Assembly (NCBI RefSeq): GCF_042661465.1
Contig: NZ_JBHSWE010000001.1
Span: 3,224,001 to 3,288,000, forward strand
Source: Marinobacterium_A aestuariivivens
GTDB lineage: Bacteria; Pseudomonadota; Gammaproteobacteria; Pseudomonadales; Balneatricaceae
Direction: 5' to 3'
DNA length: 64,000 bases
In this document: piece by piece, positions 27,115 through 37,083 of the stretch
Layout: every line of letters begins with the position of its first letter
How positions within the stretch are numbered: the first letter of the stretch is position 1
The notes under the pieces: model-generated
Databases searched by the model: none
The model's input: the letters and a program-made list of their open reading frames with translations, nothing else
What the model was told of the DNA's origin: nothing
Position numbers and translations under genes: made by a program

Positions 27115-28872
27115 ATGCCCTACAACATTCATCGCAACATACCCGACAGCCGGGGCCACAATGCCTATGCGGCGGACCCGGAGTTCGCCCGCCTGCTGCG
27201 GCTCTACGCCAGCGACGAACTGGTCCAGCATGTCGAGCCGCGCCTTGACGAGCTCGGGGCCCTGGTCGGCGATGAACTGGAGCAGCTGGCGCTGACCGCC
27301 GACAAGCATCCACCGACTCTCAAACTGCGGGCGCGCAACGGTAGCGAATCCCAGCAGATCGACAAGCACCCGTCCTACCGGCGGCTCGAAGAGTATGCTC
27401 TGAGCGAGTTCGGCCTGGCAGCGATGTCGCACCGCGCCGGTGTCTTCGGCTGGCCCGACAGCCTGCCGCCGATCGTCAAGTACGGCCTTACCTATCTCTT
27501 CGTCCAGGCGGAGTTCGGCCTGATGTGCCCGGTCAGCATGACCGATTCTCTGACCCGGACGCTGCGCAAGTTCGGCGAGCCGGAACTGATCGAGCGTTTC
27601 ATCGGTCCGCTGACGTCGCAGAACTTCGACGAGCTGTACCAGGGCGCGATGTTCATGACCGAGCAGGACGCCGGCTCCGACGTCGGCGCCATTACTACCG
27701 AGGCGCGATTCGAGGACGGGACCTGGCGTCTTTACGGCGACAAGTGGTTCTGTTCGAACCCGGATGCGGAGCTGGCGATGGTGCTGGCGCGCCCGGCCGG
27801 CGCCGAGCCCGGCACCCGCGGCCTGACGCTGTTCCTGCTGCCGCGCCGGCTGGCCGACGGCAGCCTCAACCGCTACCGCATCGTCCGCCTCAAGGACAAG
27901 CTCGGCACCCGTTCGATGGCGAGCGGCGAGATCGTGCTCGAAGGTGCCGAGGCCTATGTCGTCGGCGAACAGGGCCGGGGCTTCAAGCACATGACCGACA
28001 TGATCAACATGTCGCGGCTCTCCAATGGCGTGCGTTCGGCCGGCATGATGCGCCGGTCGCTGAACGAGGCGCTGTTCGTCGCCCGTCACCGCAGCGCCTT
28101 CGGCAAGCGCCTGATCGAGCTGCCGCTGATGGGGCGCCAGCTGGTGAAGTTGATGGTCAGCGCCGAGCAGGGCCGCAGCATGGTGTTCCATACCGCCGAC
28201 TGCCTGAAGCGCGCCGACGGCGGCGATGCCGATGCCGCCAAGCTGCTGCGCATCCTGACGCCGCTGATCAAGTTCCGTACCACCCGCGACGCCCGCAAGG
28301 TGGCCGGCGACGGCATGGAGGTGCGCGGCGGCTGCGGCTATATCGAGGAGTGGTCCGATGCCCGGGTGCTGCGCGATTCCCACCTCGGCTCGATCTGGGA
28401 GGGCACCAGCAACATCGTCGCGCTCGACGTGTTCCGCGCCATCCGCCGCGAAGGCACTCTGCCGGTGCTGCAGCGCTATCTGCACGGGCTGCTCGACGAC
28501 GCCGGTCTGCCGGAGCCCTCGGCGGGCCTGATCGGGACCCTGATCGACGAGGTCGCCGACCGTGCCCGCCAGCAGGCGGAGGGCGGGGCCGACGAAAGCG
28601 ACGTGCGCCAGATCGCCAGCGCGCTTTACAACATCGCCTCGGCCGTCTTCCTGGCCTGGGAGGCGTCTAAGATGGGCGATAACTGGCGGCGCCTGGCCCT
28701 GGCCCATCTGGTCATCGGCCACAAGCTGCTGCCGCGCGATCCGCTCGGTGCGAGCCGTCCGGCCGATGGCGCCCTGATCCAGGCGCTGCTGGACGAGCAA
28801 GGTCTCGGTCTCGAGCAGGCGCTCGACCTCTGTCCCGCCAGCCGGCGACAGGCCGAGCAGGAGGTGGTCTGA
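27115..28872 (+). CDS. Acyl-CoA dehydrogenase family protein (AidB-like length)
   Basis: FAD-dependent flavoprotein of 585 residues. The family pattern is clear: MTEQDAGSDVGAI near residue 180, GDKWFCSN, SRLSNGVRSAG, GCGYIEEWSDARVLRD and the region SIWEGTSNIVALDVFRAI that carries the catalytic glutamate. It is longer than typical acyl-CoA dehydrogenases, in the range of AidB-like proteins, with an extra C-terminal helical part. GGAGG lies 5 bases before ATG 27115. It overlaps the CoA-transferase gene by 1 base. The likely role is oxidation of the acyl-CoA formed by that transferase. Confidence 0.87.
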   Translation: MPYNIHRNIPDSRGHNAYAADPEFARLLRLYASDELVQHVEPRLDELGALVGDELEQLALTADKHPPTLKLRARNGSESQQIDKHPSYRRLEEYALSEFGLAAMSHRAGVFGWPDSLPPIVKYGLTYLFVQAEFGLMCPVSMTDSLTRTLRKFGEPELIERFIGPLTSQNFDELYQGAMFMTEQDAGSDVGAITTEARFEDGTWRLYGDKWFCSNPDAELAMVLARPAGAEPGTRGLTLFLLPRRLADGSLNRYRIVRLKDKLGTRSMASGEIVLEGAEAYVVGEQGRGFKHMTDMINMSRLSNGVRSAGMMRRSLNEALFVARHRSAFGKRLIELPLMGRQLVKLMVSAEQGRSMVFHTADCLKRADGGDADAAKLLRILTPLIKFRTTRDARKVAGDGMEVRGGCGYIEEWSDARVLRDSHLGSIWEGTSNIVALDVFRAIRREGTLPVLQRYLHGLLDDAGLPEPSAGLIGTLIDEVADRARQQAEGGADESDVRQIASALYNIASAVFLAWEASKMGDNWRRLALAHLVIGHKLLPRDPLGASRPADGALIQALLDEQGLGLEQALDLCPASRRQAEQEVV

Positions 28873-30053
28873 TGGGCAGTGCACTGGACGGTATCCGCGT
28901 CATCGACCTGAGCCGGGTACTCGGCGGTCCCTACTGCACCCAGCTGCTGGGCGACCATGGTGCCGACGTGATCAAGATCGAGCCGCCGGCGGGCGATGAA
29001 ACCCGCGGCTGGGGGCCTCCCTTCGTCAACGGCGCGGCTTCCTACTTCCAGGGGCTGAACCGCAACAAGCGCGGCCTGGCACTGGACCTGCGGCGCGAAG
29101 AGGGCCGGGAGCTGCTGCTGAAGCTGCTCGAGGATGCCGACGTGCTGGTGGAAAATTTCAAGACCGGTACGCTGGAGAAGTGGGGCATCGGATACGACCG
29201 CCTGCACCGGCTCTTCCCGCGCCTGATCCACTGCCGCATCAGCGGCTTCGGCGCCGACGGTCCGCTCGGCGGCCTGCCGGGTTACGATGCGGTGGCCCAG
29301 GCGATGGGTGGGCTGATGAGCGTCAACGGTGAGGAGGGCGGCGATCCGCTGCGGGTCGGCCTGCCGTTGGTGGACATGGTCACCGGCCTCAATGCGGTCG
29401 CCGGCATCACCCTGGCGCTGCACGAGCGCAGCCGCAGCGGCGAGGGGCAGTTCGTCGAGGCGGCGCTGTTCGATTCGGCGCTGGCGCTGATGCACCCGCA
29501 CTTCCCGAACGTGTTCGCCGGCGGGGCGGAGCCGAAGCGTACCGGCAATGCCCATCCGAACATCGCACCCTACGAGGTCTATGCCACCGCGACCCAGAAG
29601 ATCTTTCTGGCGGTGGGCAACAACGCCCAGTTCGCCAAGCTCTGCACGGTGCTGGAGTGTCCGCAGATCCTCGAGGATGCGCGCTTTCGCGACAACAGCG
29701 ACCGGCTAGGACACCGCGCCGAGCTGCGTGCCGCGCTCGAGGCGATATTGCGGCGGTATAACGGCAGCGAGATCGCCGAGCGGCTGATCCGTGCCGGGGT
29801 GCCCTGCGGGCCGGTGCTGAGTGCCGGCGAGGTGCTGCGCCATCCCCATACGGCCCATCGCGGCATGCTGGTCGAGATGGGGGCATACAAGGGTACCGGC
29901 ACGGCGGTCAAGCTGGGGCGCACACCGGCCAGCTACCGCAGCGCGCCGCCGGGCTTCGCCCAGCACTCGGCCGAGATCCTCGAGGGGCTCGGCCTCGACG
30001 AAAACCAGATCTGGGCGTTGCGCGAAAGCGGCGTCGCACCGGAATCGATCTGA
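28872..30053 (+). CDS. Class III CoA-transferase (CaiB/BaiF family)
   Basis: A 393-residue formyl-CoA-transferase-like enzyme. It has LDGIRVIDLSRVLGGPYC at the N-terminus, GADVIKIEPPAGDETR, and the catalytic aspartate in GLPLVDMVTGLNA near residue 165. It moves CoA from a donor such as succinyl-CoA to a carboxylate. Start and previous stop overlap (TGATG). In this operon it is the likely activation step for the acid imported by the TRAP transporter. Confidence 0.9.
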   Translation: MGSALDGIRVIDLSRVLGGPYCTQLLGDHGADVIKIEPPAGDETRGWGPPFVNGAASYFQGLNRNKRGLALDLRREEGRELLLKLLEDADVLVENFKTGTLEKWGIGYDRLHRLFPRLIHCRISGFGADGPLGGLPGYDAVAQAMGGLMSVNGEEGGDPLRVGLPLVDMVTGLNAVAGITLALHERSRSGEGQFVEAALFDSALALMHPHFPNVFAGGAEPKRTGNAHPNIAPYEVYATATQKIFLAVGNNAQFAKLCTVLECPQILEDARFRDNSDRLGHRAELRAALEAILRRYNGSEIAERLIRAGVPCGPVLSAGEVLRHPHTAHRGMLVEMGAYKGTGTAVKLGRTPASYRSAPPGFAQHSAEILEGLGLDENQIWALRESGVAPESI

Positions 30054-30091
30054 AAACCAAGCATCATCTATAACAACAAGAGGACACAGAA

Positions 30092-31224
30092 ATGATTGCC
30101 ATCAAATCCATCAGGTTCCGCGGTCTCGTCCTGTCGCTGCTGCTCGGGGCCGCCGCCGGCGCCCGGCCCAGGAGTTGCCGAAAAGCATGACCTGGACCTC
30201 CTACGATGTCGGCTCGGCCGGCTATGCCGAGGCCTCCGCCATCGCCGATGCCTTCGGCAAGGAGTACGGCACCCGGGTACGGATCCGGCCCTCCGGTTCG
30301 CCGATCGGCCGCCTGCAGTCGCTGCTGACCGGCCAGACCGAGTACGGTTTCCTCGCCACCGAGGCTTTCTTCTCGTCCGAGGGCACCTACGACTTCGCCG
30401 ACCGCCGCTGGGGGCCGCAGAACCTGCGCACCCTGGGCGGGCGGCCGTCGACGACCGGCCTCGTCACCGCGGCGGACGCCAACATCCGCAGCATCGAGGA
30501 CGTGCGCGGCAAGAGGGTCGCCTATGTGGTCGGCAACCCCTCGCTCAACGTCAAGTGTGATGCGGTGCTCGCGTTCGGTAGCCTGTCGCGTGAGGATGTC
30601 GAGATCCGCATGTTCCCGACCTACGCGGCGGCGATGAGCTCACTGTCGCAGAACCAGGCCGATGCCGCCTGCACCACCCCGACCACCAGCCAGCTGTACG
30701 AACTGGCGGAGTCGCCGCGGGGCATTCACTGGGTCGATATTCCGGCCGACGACCAGGAGGGCTGGGCCCGGGTCAAGCAGGTGGCGCCCTTCTTCAAGGC
30801 CTACGAGGAAACCATCGGTGCCGGCCTGTCCGAGGAGCAGCCGGTGAACATGCTGGCCTGGCGCTATCCGGTGCTGGTAACCCTGGCGGATCGTAGCGCC
30901 GAGGAAGTCTACAGCTTCATCAAGGCGCTCGACGAAACCTACGGCCTCTACAACAAGGCGACCTCGGCGATGTCGCGCTGGTCCCTCGACGGTGCCGGCA
31001 CGCCGCCGATCGATGTGCCCTTCCATGAAGGCGCGATTCGCTACCTTAAGGAGAAGGGCATCTGGACCGAGGCGCACCAGGCCTGGAACGACGCCCGTCT
31101 GGCACGCCTCGAGGCGCTGCGCAATGCCTGGAGCAGGGCTCTGGCCGAGGCCGATGGCAAGAGTGACGAGGCGTTCGCCGCCATCTGGGAGCGTTATCGC
31201 GCCGAGGCGGTCGCCTCCCATTGA
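30092..31224 (+). CDS. TAXI-family TRAP transporter substrate-binding protein
   Basis: Periplasmic solute receptor: signal peptide (residues 1-26, basic start, LVLSLLLGAAAGAPAQE) then a TAXI domain (SYDVGSAGYAEASAIADAFG, TGQTEYGFLATEAFF). The C3 run at 30162-30164 lacks one base; restoring it joins the signal peptide to the mature protein and gives 377 residues. It feeds the fused permease downstream. TAXI systems carry organic anions; the ligand here is unknown but should be the operon's substrate. Confidence 0.88.
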
Positions 31225-31234
31225 TTGAAAGGTC

Positions 31235-31256
31235 CGCTCCCGGCGTGCCGGGAGCG
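31235..31256 (+). other. Intercistronic hairpin between receptor and permease genes
   Basis: Palindrome CGCTCCCGGC GT GCCGGGAGCG right after the receptor stop, without a U-tract. Such hairpins commonly stabilise the upstream message, so the abundant periplasmic receptor is made in excess of the permease. Confidence 0.55.
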
Positions 31257-31312
31257 CTGCACAGTCGAGCCCGGATTACCCGGCCGCACAATAACAATGG
31301 AGCGATTGAACC

Positions 31313-33289
31313 ATGTCTTCAACGCCTGACGTCACCACCGGGCAGGAGTCCCCGGTCAGCCGCAACGGGAGGATGCAGGGGATCGCCTACGGGGCGCTCC
31401 TGTGCCTCGGCGCGGCGGGCCTCCTGCTCACGATCAACCAGACCTTCAACCTCGGGGTGCTGGGATTCCAGCCCCTGGGCAACGCTTTCCTCTATTACCT
31501 GATCGGCCTTTTCCTGGCCGCCGCCTTCCTCTGCTTCCCGGCCCGTGGTCTTTCCGACCGGCCGGTGCCCTGGTACGACTGGCTGCTGGCGCTGGCGGCA
31601 CTGAGCGCTTCGGTCTACCTCGGCATCAACGGGCTGCGGATCATCCAGGAGGGCTGGGAATACAGCGCGCCGACCGTCGCGACGATCGCCTCCGGCGTGA
31701 TGCTGATGCTGGTCCTGGAAGGGGTGCGGCGCTGCGGTGGCGGGCTGCTGCTGGCGGTGGCGCTGTTTTTCGGCGCCTATCCGCTGTTCGCCGAGCATAT
31801 GCCGGGCATGCTCTGGGGTACCGGTTATGGTTTCAGCGACCTGATCCGCGCGCATGTCATCGGCATGGAGAGCATCATCGGCATCCCGATGCAGGTAGTC
31901 GCCAACCTGGTGATCGGTTTCGTGGTGTTCGGCACCGCCCTGACCGTGACCGGCGGCGGCCGCTTCTTCATGGAGCTGGCGATCGCGCTGATGGGGCGCA
32001 GCCGCGGCGGCCCGGCCAAGGTCGCGGTGCTGTCGAGCGCCATCATGGGCAGCCTGTCCGGCAGCGTCATCTCCAATATCCTCACCACCGGCACCATCAC
32101 CATCCCGACGATGAAGAAGTCGGGCTATCCGGCCCACTATGCCGCCGCGATCGAGGCCTGCGCCTCCACCGGAGGCACCCTGATGCCGCCGGTGATGGGG
32201 GCTGTCGCCTTTATCATGGCGTCCTTCCTCGGCGTCGCCTATGCCGAGGTGATGATCGCGGCCTTCCTGCCGGCGGTGCTGTTCTACCTGGCGCTGCTGT
32301 TCCAGGTCGACAACTTCGCCGCCCGCAAGGGACTCGAGGGGTTGCCGGCGTCCCAGATTCCGAAGCTGGGCACGACCCTCAAGGACGGCTGGCCCTACCT
32401 CTTCAGCCTCGGCATGCTGATCTACATGCTGCTTTTCATGCGCCTGGAGTCCTTCGCGCCCTATTACGCCACTCTGGTGCTGCTGGCGATCGCCGCCTTC
32501 CGCCGCCGTTCACGGCTGAACCTCAAGCGCGGGCTGCAGCTGCTGTACGAGCTGTCGAGCGGCGTCGCCAACCTGGTGGCGATCCTGGCCGGCATCAGCC
32601 TGGTGGTTGGCGGCCTGTCCTATACCGGCGTGGCCGGCGCCTTCACCCGGGAGCTGCTGCAGTATGCCGGTGGCAGCGTTCCGCTGATGCTGGCGGCGGG
32701 GGCGATCACCAGCTTCATTCTCGGCATGGGCATGACCGTCAGCGCCTGCTACATCTTCCTGTCGATCCTGCTGGCGCCGGCGCTGGTGGAGGCCGGGCTG
32801 AATCCGCTGGCGAGCCACCTCTTTATCCTTTACTGGGGGATGCTGTCCTATATCACGCCACCGGTATCGCTCGCCGCGATCACCGCCGCCGGCATCGCCG
32901 GCGCCAAACCGGGAAAGACCGGCATTTTCGCGATGCGGCTCGGCAGCATCCTGTTCGTACTGCCCTTCCTGTTCGTCATCAACCCGGCGCTGGTGCTGCA
33001 GGGCGACCTCGGCCAGGTGCTGCTCGCCGCCGGCACCGCGGTGATGGCGATGTGGCTCGCCGCCTCGGCGCTGGAAGGCTATCTCTACCGCGTCGGCTGC
33101 CTCGGCTGGTCGCTGCGGGCGCTGACGGCGTTCGCCAGCATGGCGCTGATCTACCCCGAGCCGTTCAGCGACCTGGCCGGCGTCGGGCTGGTGGCGCTGA
33201 TCTATCTGGGGAGCTGGCTCCATGCGCTGCGGCACGGAAACCCGGGCGCAGGCCTCGGCGGGCGTCTCGTACCGGGCCGGAAGGCCTGA
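31313..33289 (+). CDS. TRAP transporter permease, fused 4TM/12TM (TAXI type)
   Basis: A 658-residue inner-membrane protein with about 16-18 segments, combining the small and large TRAP permease subunits as in TAXI systems. Typical large-subunit stretches are SSAIMGSLSGSVISNILTTG near residue 245, GGTLMPPVMGAVAFIMA near 285 and GMGMTVSACYIFLS near 475. It uses an ion gradient to import the acid caught by the receptor. The frame is intact. Confidence 0.9.
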   Translation: MSSTPDVTTGQESPVSRNGRMQGIAYGALLCLGAAGLLLTINQTFNLGVLGFQPLGNAFLYYLIGLFLAAAFLCFPARGLSDRPVPWYDWLLALAALSASVYLGINGLRIIQEGWEYSAPTVATIASGVMLMLVLEGVRRCGGGLLLAVALFFGAYPLFAEHMPGMLWGTGYGFSDLIRAHVIGMESIIGIPMQVVANLVIGFVVFGTALTVTGGGRFFMELAIALMGRSRGGPAKVAVLSSAIMGSLSGSVISNILTTGTITIPTMKKSGYPAHYAAAIEACASTGGTLMPPVMGAVAFIMASFLGVAYAEVMIAAFLPAVLFYLALLFQVDNFAARKGLEGLPASQIPKLGTTLKDGWPYLFSLGMLIYMLLFMRLESFAPYYATLVLLAIAAFRRRSRLNLKRGLQLLYELSSGVANLVAILAGISLVVGGLSYTGVAGAFTRELLQYAGGSVPLMLAAGAITSFILGMGMTVSACYIFLSILLAPALVEAGLNPLASHLFILYWGMLSYITPPVSLAAITAAGIAGAKPGKTGIFAMRLGSILFVLPFLFVINPALVLQGDLGQVLLAAGTAVMAMWLAASALEGYLYRVGCLGWSLRALTAFASMALIYPEPFSDLAGVGLVALIYLGSWLHALRHGNPGAGLGGRLVPGRKA

Positions 33290-33518
33290 GTCTGGAGAAC
33301 GGCGCAGTTCGCTTCGCTCAGTGCGCCCTACGGACCATCACAGCTTCGTAAGGTGCCGGTCAGCGGAGCGCACCGCACCATCCTTGGTGACGCGTAACCT
33401 GTAACAGGCGACAGGCGCCGTCACCGGGCCCGGTGTGAATCCCAATATCCAATAACCGATCCGGTCGACGGCGCAGCCGTCGGCTGCGGATCCGTGCAAG
33501 CTGCAAACGGAAACCACC
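33290..33518. repeat. Intergenic spacer with short repeats
   Basis: Within the catabolic operon. 33301-33333 is a palindrome, GGCGCAGTTCGCTTCG ... GTGCGCCCTACG, and 33387-33407 has GTGACGCGTAACCTGTAAC, related to elements at 50575 and 58647. No gene is seen. The spacing means the last three genes may also have their own promoter. Confidence 0.5.
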
Positions 33519-34288
33519 ATGAACGAAATCATCGTCGAAGAGCGGGGCGAGGGCGTCGTGCTGCTCCAGCTCAACCGGCCGGCGCGCAAAAATGCGCTGA
33601 ATCAGTTCCTCAAGCAGGGGCTGGCACAGGTGTTCGAAACCCTGGGGCGCGCCCGGATGTGCGCTGCATCGTCATCACCGGCGGCACCGACGTATTCGCC
33701 GCCGGCGCCGACCTGCAGGAGATGGCCGAGCAGGGCGCGGTCGAGATGCTGCGCAACAGCAGCCATCCCTATTGGCAGGCGATCGCGCGCTGTCCGACGC
33801 CGGTGATCGCCGCGGTCAACGGCTTCGCACTGGGCGGCGGCTGCGAACTGGCGATGCATGCCGACATCATCGTCGCCGGCGAGAGCGCCCGCTTCGGCCA
33901 GCCCGAGGTGCGCGTCGGCATCATGCCCGGCGCCGGCGGAACCCAGCGCCTGACCCGGGTCCTGGGCAAGTACAAGGCCATGCAGATGCTGCTCACCGGA
34001 CGCCCGATCGATGCTACGGAAGCGGCACGGCTCGGGCTGGTCAGCGAAGTGGTGCCGGATCCCGAGGTGCTGTCGACGGCGCTGGCGATGGCTGCCGAGA
34101 TCGCCGCCATGCCGCCGCTCGCGGTGCAGCAGATCAAGGAGGTGGTGCTGGCCGGCCAGGATGCCTCGCTGGACAGCGCCCTGATGCTGGAGCGCAAGGC
34201 GTTCCAGCTGCTGTTCGACTCCCATGACCAGAAAGAGGGGATGTGCGCCTTCATCGAAAAGCGCCGCCCCCGTTACGAGGGCTGCTGA
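33519..34288 (+). CDS. Enoyl-CoA hydratase/isomerase
   Basis: Crotonase-family enzyme hydrating 2-enoyl-CoA. The oxyanion-hole segment is FAAGADLQEM near residue 65 and the catalytic-site glycines and acids are in NGFALGGGCELAMHADI near 105, with GQPEVRVGIMPGAGGTQRL after. Both acidic residues usual for hydratase activity appear present. The C3 run at 33652-33654 lacks one base; corrected length is 256 residues. It is followed after 1 base by the dehydrogenase. Confidence 0.9.
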
Positions 34289-34289
34289 G

Positions 34290-35828
34290 ATGACATTCGA
34301 TCCGAATAGCCCCCGGCTGCGGCTGGGTATCGTCGGCTGCGGCGCCATGGGCCGCGGTATCGCCCAGATCGCGGCGGCCGCGGGCCTCGAGGTGCTGCTG
34401 TGCGACAGCCGCGACGGTGCGGCGGAAGAGGCGCACGCCTTCGTCGTGCAGATGCTGGAGCGCGCGGTCGCCAAAGGGCGGCTGCAGCAGCCGGCGCTCG
34501 AACGGGCCCGGCTCCGGGTCGTGCCGGGCCTCGAGGCGCTGGCCGACTGCGACCTGGTCGTCGAGGCGATCGTCGAGCAGCTGGAGGCCAAGCAGGCCCT
34601 GTTCACCCGGCTCGAGGGCCTGGTGCGGGACGCATGCGTGCTGGCGACCAATACCTCGTCGCTGTCGGTGACCGTCATCGGTGCCGGCTGCCGGCGGCCG
34701 CAGCGCCTGATCGGCTTCCATTTCTTCAACCCTGTGCCGCTGATGAAGCTGGTCGAGGTGGTGCCCGGCGTGCGCACCGACCCGGCGGTGGTCGAGGCGA
34801 TGCTGGGTCTGGGGTGGCGCCTCGGTCATGTCGCGGTACGGGCCAGCGACACGCCGGGCTTCCTCGTCAACCATGCCGGGCGCGGTTTCGGCACCGAGGC
34901 CGGCCGCATCCTCTCGGAAGGGATCGCCGATTTTCACGACATCGACCGGCTGATGACCGACAGCGCGGGCTTTCGGCTCGGCCCCTTCGAGCTGATGGAT
35001 CTGATCGGTCTCGATGTCACCCAGGCGGTGATGGAGTCGATCCATGACCAGTTCTACCAGGAGCCGCGCTTTCGCCCGAGCCTGATCACGCGCCAGCTGC
35101 GCGATGGCGGACTCCTCGGACGCAAGAGCGGCCAGGGGTTCTACCGCTATGACGACGGGCAACAGCAGACACTGCCTGAGACGCCGGTGCCCGAGCTGGC
35201 ATCGCTGCCGGCCCGGCCGGTCTGGATCAGTGCCCGCCATCCGGAGGCATCTGCGCCGTTGCGAGCCCTGCTGAAGCGGACCGGCGCGCGGCAGGAAAGC
35301 GGCGCGCGCCCGTCGGCGCAGGCCCTCTGCCTGGTCACGCCGCTGTGCCGGGACTGCACCGGGGCGGTGCTGGACGAGCAGCTCGATCCGGCCCGGACCC
35401 TGGCCGTCGATACGCTGCTGGGTCTCGAGGGCCGGCGCACCCTGATGCTCAATCCGGCGACCGCGCCCGAGTACCGGCAGCTGGCGCAGGCTTTGCTCGC
35501 GCAGGACGGCGTGCCGGTCACCCTGATCAACGACAGCCCCGGCTTCGTAGCGCCGCGTATCCTGGCCGTGATCGTCAATATCGCCTGCGAGATCGCCCAG
35601 CAACGGATCGCCGCGCCCGCCGATATCGACCGGGCCGTGGAGCTCGGCCTCGGTTATCCACAGGGGCCGCTGGCGCTGGGCGACCGTCTCGGGGCCGCCC
35701 GGCTGCTCGACCTGCTGGAGGGGCTTCATCGCTTCTACGGCGATCCCCGCTACCGCCCCAGTGCCTGGCTGCAACGCCGTGCCCGGCTGGGCCTTTCACT
35801 CAAAACAGAGGAATCTCGCCATGCTTGA
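34290..35828 (+). CDS. 3-Hydroxyacyl-CoA dehydrogenase, long PaaH-like form
   Basis: NAD-dependent oxidation of 3-hydroxyacyl-CoA. The 512 residues hold an N-terminal Rossmann domain (GIVGCGAMGRGIAQIAAAAG), conserved GFHFFNPVPLMKLVEVV near residue 145, a first C-terminal domain (GFLVNHAGRGFGTEAGRIL) and a second related domain at the end (NDSPGFVAPRILAVIVNIA). This layout matches PaaH-type enzymes. The frame is intact. It overlaps the thiolase start by 8 bases. Confidence 0.9.
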   Translation: MTFDPNSPRLRLGIVGCGAMGRGIAQIAAAAGLEVLLCDSRDGAAEEAHAFVVQMLERAVAKGRLQQPALERARLRVVPGLEALADCDLVVEAIVEQLEAKQALFTRLEGLVRDACVLATNTSSLSVTVIGAGCRRPQRLIGFHFFNPVPLMKLVEVVPGVRTDPAVVEAMLGLGWRLGHVAVRASDTPGFLVNHAGRGFGTEAGRILSEGIADFHDIDRLMTDSAGFRLGPFELMDLIGLDVTQAVMESIHDQFYQEPRFRPSLITRQLRDGGLLGRKSGQGFYRYDDGQQQTLPETPVPELASLPARPVWISARHPEASAPLRALLKRTGARQESGARPSAQALCLVTPLCRDCTGAVLDEQLDPARTLAVDTLLGLEGRRTLMLNPATAPEYRQLAQALLAQDGVPVTLINDSPGFVAPRILAVIVNIACEIAQQRIAAPADIDRAVELGLGYPQGPLALGDRLGAARLLDLLEGLHRFYGDPRYRPSAWLQRRARLGLSLKTEESRHA

Positions 35829-37021
35829 CGCCTATATCTACGACGGCATCCGCACCCCTTCGGCCGCCACGCCGGCGCGCTCTCGCCGGTGCGCCCCGAC
35901 GACCTGCTGGGGCTGGTAATCGCCCGGCTGATTGAGCGCAACGCTTTCGATCCTGCACTGTACGAGGATGTTATCGCCGGCTGCACCAACCAGGCCGGCG
36001 AGGACGCGCGCAACGTCGCGCGCATGGCCTCCCTGGTATCGGGGATGCCGATTGAGGTCGCCGGCCAGACAGTCAACCGCCTCTGCGGCAGCGGCTTGGC
36101 GGCGGTGATCGACGCCGCACGGGCCATCCGCTGCGGCGAAGGCGGGCTCTTCATCGCCGGCGGTGTCGAGAGCATGAGCCGCGCGCCCTGGTGCTGGGCA
36201 AGGCCGAGACGGGCTTCAGCCGCAGCACCGAGCTGTACGACTCGACCATCGGCGCCCGTTTCCCGAACCCGGCGGTGCTGCGCGACTTCGGCAGCGACAG
36301 CATGCCGCAGACCGCCGACAACGTCGCGCGGGAGCTGGAAATCGGGCGCGAGGCCTGCGACCGCTTCGCGCAGGCATCACAGGAGCGGTACGGCAGGGCG
36401 CTGGAGGACGGCTTCTTCGCCGGCGAGATCGTGAGCGTGCCGGTGCCGCAGGGTCGCAGGCAGCCGCCGCTCGAGGTCGATCGCGACGAGCATCCGCGCC
36501 CCGGCACCACGCTCGAGAGCCTGGCGCGACTGCGTCCGCTCGAGGAGGGCGGGGTGGTCACCGCCGGCAACGCCTCCGGCATCAACGACGGCGCCGCCGC
36601 CCTGGTGCTCGGCAGCCTCGAGGCCGGCAAGCGGGCGGGGGTGGCGCCGCGCGGACGCCTGCTGGCCGCGGCCGTCGCCGGTGTCGAGCCGCGGCTGATG
36701 GGGCTCGGACCGGTGCCGGCGGTGCGCAAGGTGCTGGAGCGCGCCGGCCTGATGATGGCCGACATGGACGTCATCGAGCTCAACGAGGCCTTCGCGGCCC
36801 AGGTGCTTGGCTGCACCAGGCTGCTCGAGCTGGACCCGGCCGACAGCCGCATCAATCCGAACGGCGGCGCCATCGCCATCGGCCATCCGCTCGGCGCCTC
36901 CGGCGCCCGCATCGCCCTGACCGCGTTGCGCCAGCTCGAAGCCAGCGGCGGCCGCCATGCGCTGGTGTCGATGTGCATCGGGCTGGGGCAGGGTATCGCC
37001 GCCATTGTTGAGCGGGTCTGA
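35821..37021 (+). CDS. Thiolase (beta-ketoadipyl-CoA/acyl-CoA thiolase type)
   Basis: Cleaves 3-ketoacyl-CoA with CoA, ending the beta-oxidation cycle. The nucleophilic cysteine is in NRLCGSGLAAV near residue 90, histidine in NPNGGAIAIGHPLGASG near 350 and the second cysteine in SMCIGLGQG near 382. Two C runs are each one base short (C4 at 35855-35858, C3 at 36186-36188). Corrected, the gene reads 400 residues, as in PaaJ/PcaF. The N-terminus MLDAYIYDGIRTPFGRHAGAL also fits that group. Confidence 0.9.
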
Positions 37022-37083
37022 TCCCGGCGAGGGCGGATTGGGTGTAGACTGAATGCCCTTTTCGCCCAGCCCCGGAATACCCG

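Noticed and set aside
27040..28884. 614-codon open frame opposite the acyl-CoA dehydrogenase
   Set aside because: Antisense shadow; rich in H, Q, R and A as expected from reversed GC-rich codons, and no domain is recognisable.
31402..33351. 649-codon open frame overlapping the TRAP permease in another frame
   Set aside because: The true frame (31313-33289) encodes a clear TRAP permease; the alternative is arginine-rich and unrelated to any family.
35821..37021. Thiolase as a pseudogene
   Set aside because: Two breaks occur in C4 and C3 runs; corrected, all catalytic residues and the full 400-residue length are present, so decay is unlikely.
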